Shown here: in pieces, positions 61,517 to 64,000 of the stretch
How the letters are laid out: every line of letters starts with the position of its first letter
Position numbering within the stretch: the first letter of the stretch is position 1
Origin: Palleniella muris
GTDB taxonomy: Bacteria > Bacteroidota > Bacteroidia > Bacteroidales > Bacteroidaceae
Direction: 5' to 3'
Assembly (NCBI RefSeq): GCF_004792655.1
Contig: NZ_SRZC01000022.1
Coordinates: 1-64,000 of the forward strand
DNA: 64,000 nt
Notes under the pieces: model-generated
The model's input: the letters and a program-made list of their open reading frames with translations, nothing else
What the model was told of the DNA's origin: nothing
Databases searched by the model: none
Translations under genes and position numbers: made by a program

Positions 61517-62668
61517 ATGCATAACGAGTTTGACGAGATAAGACCGTTTGGCAAAGGCGAAGTGCGACCTGCTGTAGAATCCCTGCTCAACGACAGGCAG
61601 TTCATGACTATGCTGCGTGGCTTCATCCCACTGCCGAAGGGCGTGATACGATTCCTTCTTCGCACAATGTTCATCGGCGTAAACACCACACTTGACTTCC
61701 AGAGAAGATACATGCGGCGCGTCGTAAACTACACACTGAAGAAATCCACTGACGGCTGCACATTCAGCGGTCATCCGCTTCCTGTGAAGGACAGGCACCA
61801 CACTTACATATCAAACCACCGCGACATCGTGCTGGATTCTGCCATTCTCTCCTACGAACTGTTCAAGAACGGCTATGACACAACAGTGGAAATCGGTATC
61901 GGCGACAACCTTCTCATCTACCCATGGATAAGAACTCTCGTGAAGCTCAACAAGGCTTTCACCGTGAAGCGCGGGCTTTCACCACGCCAGCTGTTGGAAA
62001 GTTCCATGCTGATGTCAAGGTACATCCACCACGCCATTAAGGACAAAGGCGAGAATATATGGCTCGCACAGCGTGAAGGAAGGGCGAAAGATTCTGACGA
62101 CCGCACTCAGGAGTCTGTGCTGAAGATGCTTGGCTACGGCGGTTCGCTTGACGAACTGAACATCGTTCCACTGACAATCTCCTACGAGTTTGACCCTTGC
62201 GACTATTTGAAAGCCAAGGAGTTCCAGCTGAAAAGGGATAATCCTGCATACAAGAAGTCCAAGCAGGATGACCTTGAGAACATGAAAGTCGGCATCATGG
62301 GCTACAAGGGACGGGTGCATTATGAATGCGCTCCATGCATAAACGAGTGGCTTGGCGAATATGACGGGCTGACAAAGGCGGACTTCTACATGGAGGTGGC
62401 AAGGCGGATGGACAATGCCATACACCAGGGTTACAGGATTTATCCGAACAACTACATCGCCCTTGACCTGCTCAACGGCAACCGTGACAACGCCGACAAC
62501 TACACTGCTGCGGATGAGAAACGCTTTGAGGACTACCTGAAAAGGCAGCTTTCAAAGATTGACATCCCAAACAAGGACGAGGCTTTCCTCCGGGAACGCA
62601 TGCTGACAATGTATGCTAATCCGTTGAGAAACAAAATGGCAAGCGAAAATGAAGATGACGGTGCTTAA
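61517..62668 (+). CDS. Glycerophosphate-type acyltransferase
   Basis: A 383-residue member of the PlsC-like acyltransferase superfamily. The active-site motif is SNHRDIVLDSA, and IWLAQREGRAKDSDD gives the second (G-R/EG) motif. The protein is longer than PlsC (about 250) with an additional C-terminal part. It may add acyl groups to a glycerol phosphate or another lipid. The open frame begins at 61472, inside the hairpin; the ATG at 61517 avoids it. It overlaps the NigD-like gene by 20 bases. Confidence 0.75.
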   Translation: MHNEFDEIRPFGKGEVRPAVESLLNDRQFMTMLRGFIPLPKGVIRFLLRTMFIGVNTTLDFQRRYMRRVVNYTLKKSTDGCTFSGHPLPVKDRHHTYISNHRDIVLDSAILSYELFKNGYDTTVEIGIGDNLLIYPWIRTLVKLNKAFTVKRGLSPRQLLESSMLMSRYIHHAIKDKGENIWLAQREGRAKDSDDRTQESVLKMLGYGGSLDELNIVPLTISYEFDPCDYLKAKEFQLKRDNPAYKKSKQDDLENMKVGIMGYKGRVHYECAPCINEWLGEYDGLTKADFYMEVARRMDNAIHQGYRIYPNNYIALDLLNGNRDNADNYTAADEKRFEDYLKRQLSKIDIPNKDEAFLRERMLTMYANPLRNKMASENEDDGA

Positions 62669-63338
62669 AATATTATGCCTTGCTTTGGCGTGCCTGTGCA
62701 TGTCATGCACCGCATCGGATGATGACGGTGACGGCTACAAATACCCACAGCTGGTGGCGGAATTGTGCGACGTCTATACTACAGAGCCAAAGGAACTCGG
62801 CTATGCCGTGACAGACTCTGACGAGCGTCTCACGTTCTCCTACCATGTGTATGCCCCATGGGCAATGGAGAAAGAGACATGCTACCGCGCCTTATTATAT
62901 TATAACAAGGTGGAACACAGCCCTAATGTCCACGCCACCACTCAAGCCATAAGCGCGAAACCGGCACTTGTCCTAATCCCCAAGACACCGGAAGAGGCGA
63001 AAGATTGGTATGACAACCGCGACCCTTTAAGCCTTGCTACGGCATGGTTTGCCAAGAACGGCAAGCATCTTAATCTGTGCCTTGACATCAAAAGCGGAAG
63101 CACTGACAGCGAGGACACACGCCAGTCACTGGGGATTGTCTGTGAGGGAGCGGACAAGGCGGAAAGCGGCGACAGATACCACTACCGCATTTGTCATGCG
63201 CAGAACAATGTGCCTGCCTATTACACCGTAAGCCAATACGCATCAATCCCAACAGCAGACCTTAAGTCCGGTGACATCATCACCCTCGAAATCCCAACAT
63301 GGAAAGGGATCGTCAAGAAAGAATTCATAAAGCCTTAA
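62649..63338 (+). CDS. NigD-like lipoprotein
   Basis: A 229-residue lipoprotein with lipobox LCMSC (Cys about 20) and an Asp-rich start (TASDDDGDG). The beta-rich parts resemble NigD of the Prevotella nigrescin locus and many Bacteroides relatives, whose function is unknown. It overlaps the acyltransferase gene and shares its transcript. Confidence 0.65.
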   Translation: MKMTVLKILCLALACLCMSCTASDDDGDGYKYPQLVAELCDVYTTEPKELGYAVTDSDERLTFSYHVYAPWAMEKETCYRALLYYNKVEHSPNVHATTQAISAKPALVLIPKTPEEAKDWYDNRDPLSLATAWFAKNGKHLNLCLDIKSGSTDSEDTRQSLGIVCEGADKAESGDRYHYRICHAQNNVPAYYTVSQYASIPTADLKSGDIITLEIPTWKGIVKKEFIKP

Positions 63339-63371
63339 TCTTCCTAACACACGCAGAAACAGCATTCTATC

Positions 63372-64000
63372 ATGGAAAAACTTAATCTTCTGACCTTCGC
63401 ATCTGTATTCCAAAAGCAGGAATACGTCTCCATACGCAAAGCCCACGAAGAACTGTTTGACGCTTTGGAAAACAATTTTGAAGTGAGCGTCATCTTTGAG
63501 AAAGACCTTGACAGCCACAATCCTGACAGCCTCGAAGGCAAGACTCTTGTCTTCATCGCCACAGGCGGCACAGAAGGAATGGTCATCAAAAACTACCACC
63601 GACTTCCAAAACCGCTCACTCTCCTGACTGACGGCAAGGCAAACTCCCTTGCCGCATCACTCGAACTGTCATGCAGGGCACGACAGCAGGGCGACACTTG
63701 CACAATAATCCATGGCGAGATGCCTGCGGTAATTGCCGCTATCGAAAACGGCAATTCTGTCACAGAACCTTCATCAAACGACAACGCCATCAACCTGAAA
63801 GAATCACCTGTCAACGGCTGCCGTATCGGTGTGCTCGGCGAACCGTCCGACTGGCTCGTGGCAAGCGATGTGGACTACACTCTCGCCCGTGAGCGTTGGG
63901 GCGTGGAATTTGTGGACATCAGCCTTGACATTGTAAACACTTATTTCCATGAAATGACAGATGAAGCCGTGGCAGCAGCCACCGACAAGTTCATCAACGA
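63372..64000 (+). CDS. Sugar-isomerase-like protein, N-terminal part (cut by the window edge)
   Basis: An incomplete gene; 209 codons are visible and none is a stop. It has an alternating alpha/beta pattern with LVFIATGGTEGMV, GCRIGVLGEPSDWLVASDVD and WGVEFVDISL. These remind me of the N-terminal domains of L-fucose/L-arabinose isomerase-like proteins of Bacteroidetes, but the catalytic part is off the edge. If the likeness is correct it might link to fkp and fucP, although it is 50 kb away. It starts 33 bases after the NigD-like gene. Confidence 0.5.
   Translation, partial: MEKLNLLTFASVFQKQEYVSIRKAHEELFDALENNFEVSVIFEKDLDSHNPDSLEGKTLVFIATGGTEGMVIKNYHRLPKPLTLLTDGKANSLAASLELSCRARQQGDTCTIIHGEMPAVIAAIENGNSVTEPSSNDNAINLKESPVNGCRIGVLGEPSDWLVASDVDYTLARERWGVEFVDISLDIVNTYFHEMTDEAVAAATDKFIN

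Overview
The window looks like chromosome from a Bacteroidales bacterium, most likely of the Prevotella group. The evidence is the Bacteroidetes-type promoter (TTTG, about 20 bases, TAnnTTTGC) in front of many genes, a fused MurF-alanine racemase, a bifunctional Fkp, TonB-dependent receptors with carboxypeptidase-like N-terminal domains, type IX-like C-terminal sorting domains, NigD-like and HmuY-like lipoproteins, and DUF4924/DUF5686 proteins. No rRNA, CRISPR array, intact insertion sequence or prophage was found. One tRNA (Arg, TCT) is present.

Layout, left to right. 0.5-7.6 kb: a TonB-dependent receptor with a His-rich tail, a PAP2 phosphatase behind a long structured leader, and a pectin pair (GH28 and a hexuronate-type transporter). 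7.7-15.8 kb: murF-alr and fkp on the minus strand; divergent from fkp, a FucP-type permease followed by a ThiD-like/AraC fusion regulator. 16-25 kb: a DUF5686 outer-membrane barrel, a PdxY-like kinase, a 68-residue peptide of unknown role, a 1527-residue GH105 protein and the tRNA. 25.3-31.8 kb: a long minus-strand run of LysE transporter, DUF4924, rfbD, prfC, a lone sigma region 4 protein, a small secreted protein, an HprK-like kinase, an S26-type peptidase and a PqqD-like protein. 32-40.7 kb: glucokinase, threonylcarbamoyl-AMP synthase, an AAA/DUF4143 ATPase, a ClC channel, fmt, truA and a DMT exporter. 40.8-44.6 kb: a haem-uptake operon (HmuY-like, HmuR-like and an unknown membrane protein). 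45.2-52.3 kb: a large choice-of-anchor protein and an M6 metalloprotease, both secreted. 52.6-57 kb: lpxH, a DUF59 protein, radC, a glycosyltransferase, efp and rpmH. 57.5-64 kb: a YafQ-type toxin-antitoxin pair, a PASTA protein, an RluA-type synthase, ddl, an acyltransferase, a NigD-like lipoprotein and a truncated sugar-isomerase-like gene.

The most unusual content is intergenic. At least five gaps carry short arrays of a quasi-palindromic unit (consensus TGCGAAAGGTNACCTTTCGCA) repeated every 22 bp (occasionally 21 or 23), usually where two genes converge, and partly folded into terminator hairpins. One gap also holds a 362-bp non-coding element with 23-bp terminal inverted repeats and nested hairpins, and a solo copy of its end lies elsewhere. 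A second dispersed element (core CTCCTCATGCGGAT) occurs twice. Among proteins, the best leads are the ThiD-like/AraC fusion whose kinase active-site motifs have decayed, the sigma4/HprK/S26/PqqD cassette with no visible peptide substrate, and the unknown membrane protein in the haem operon.
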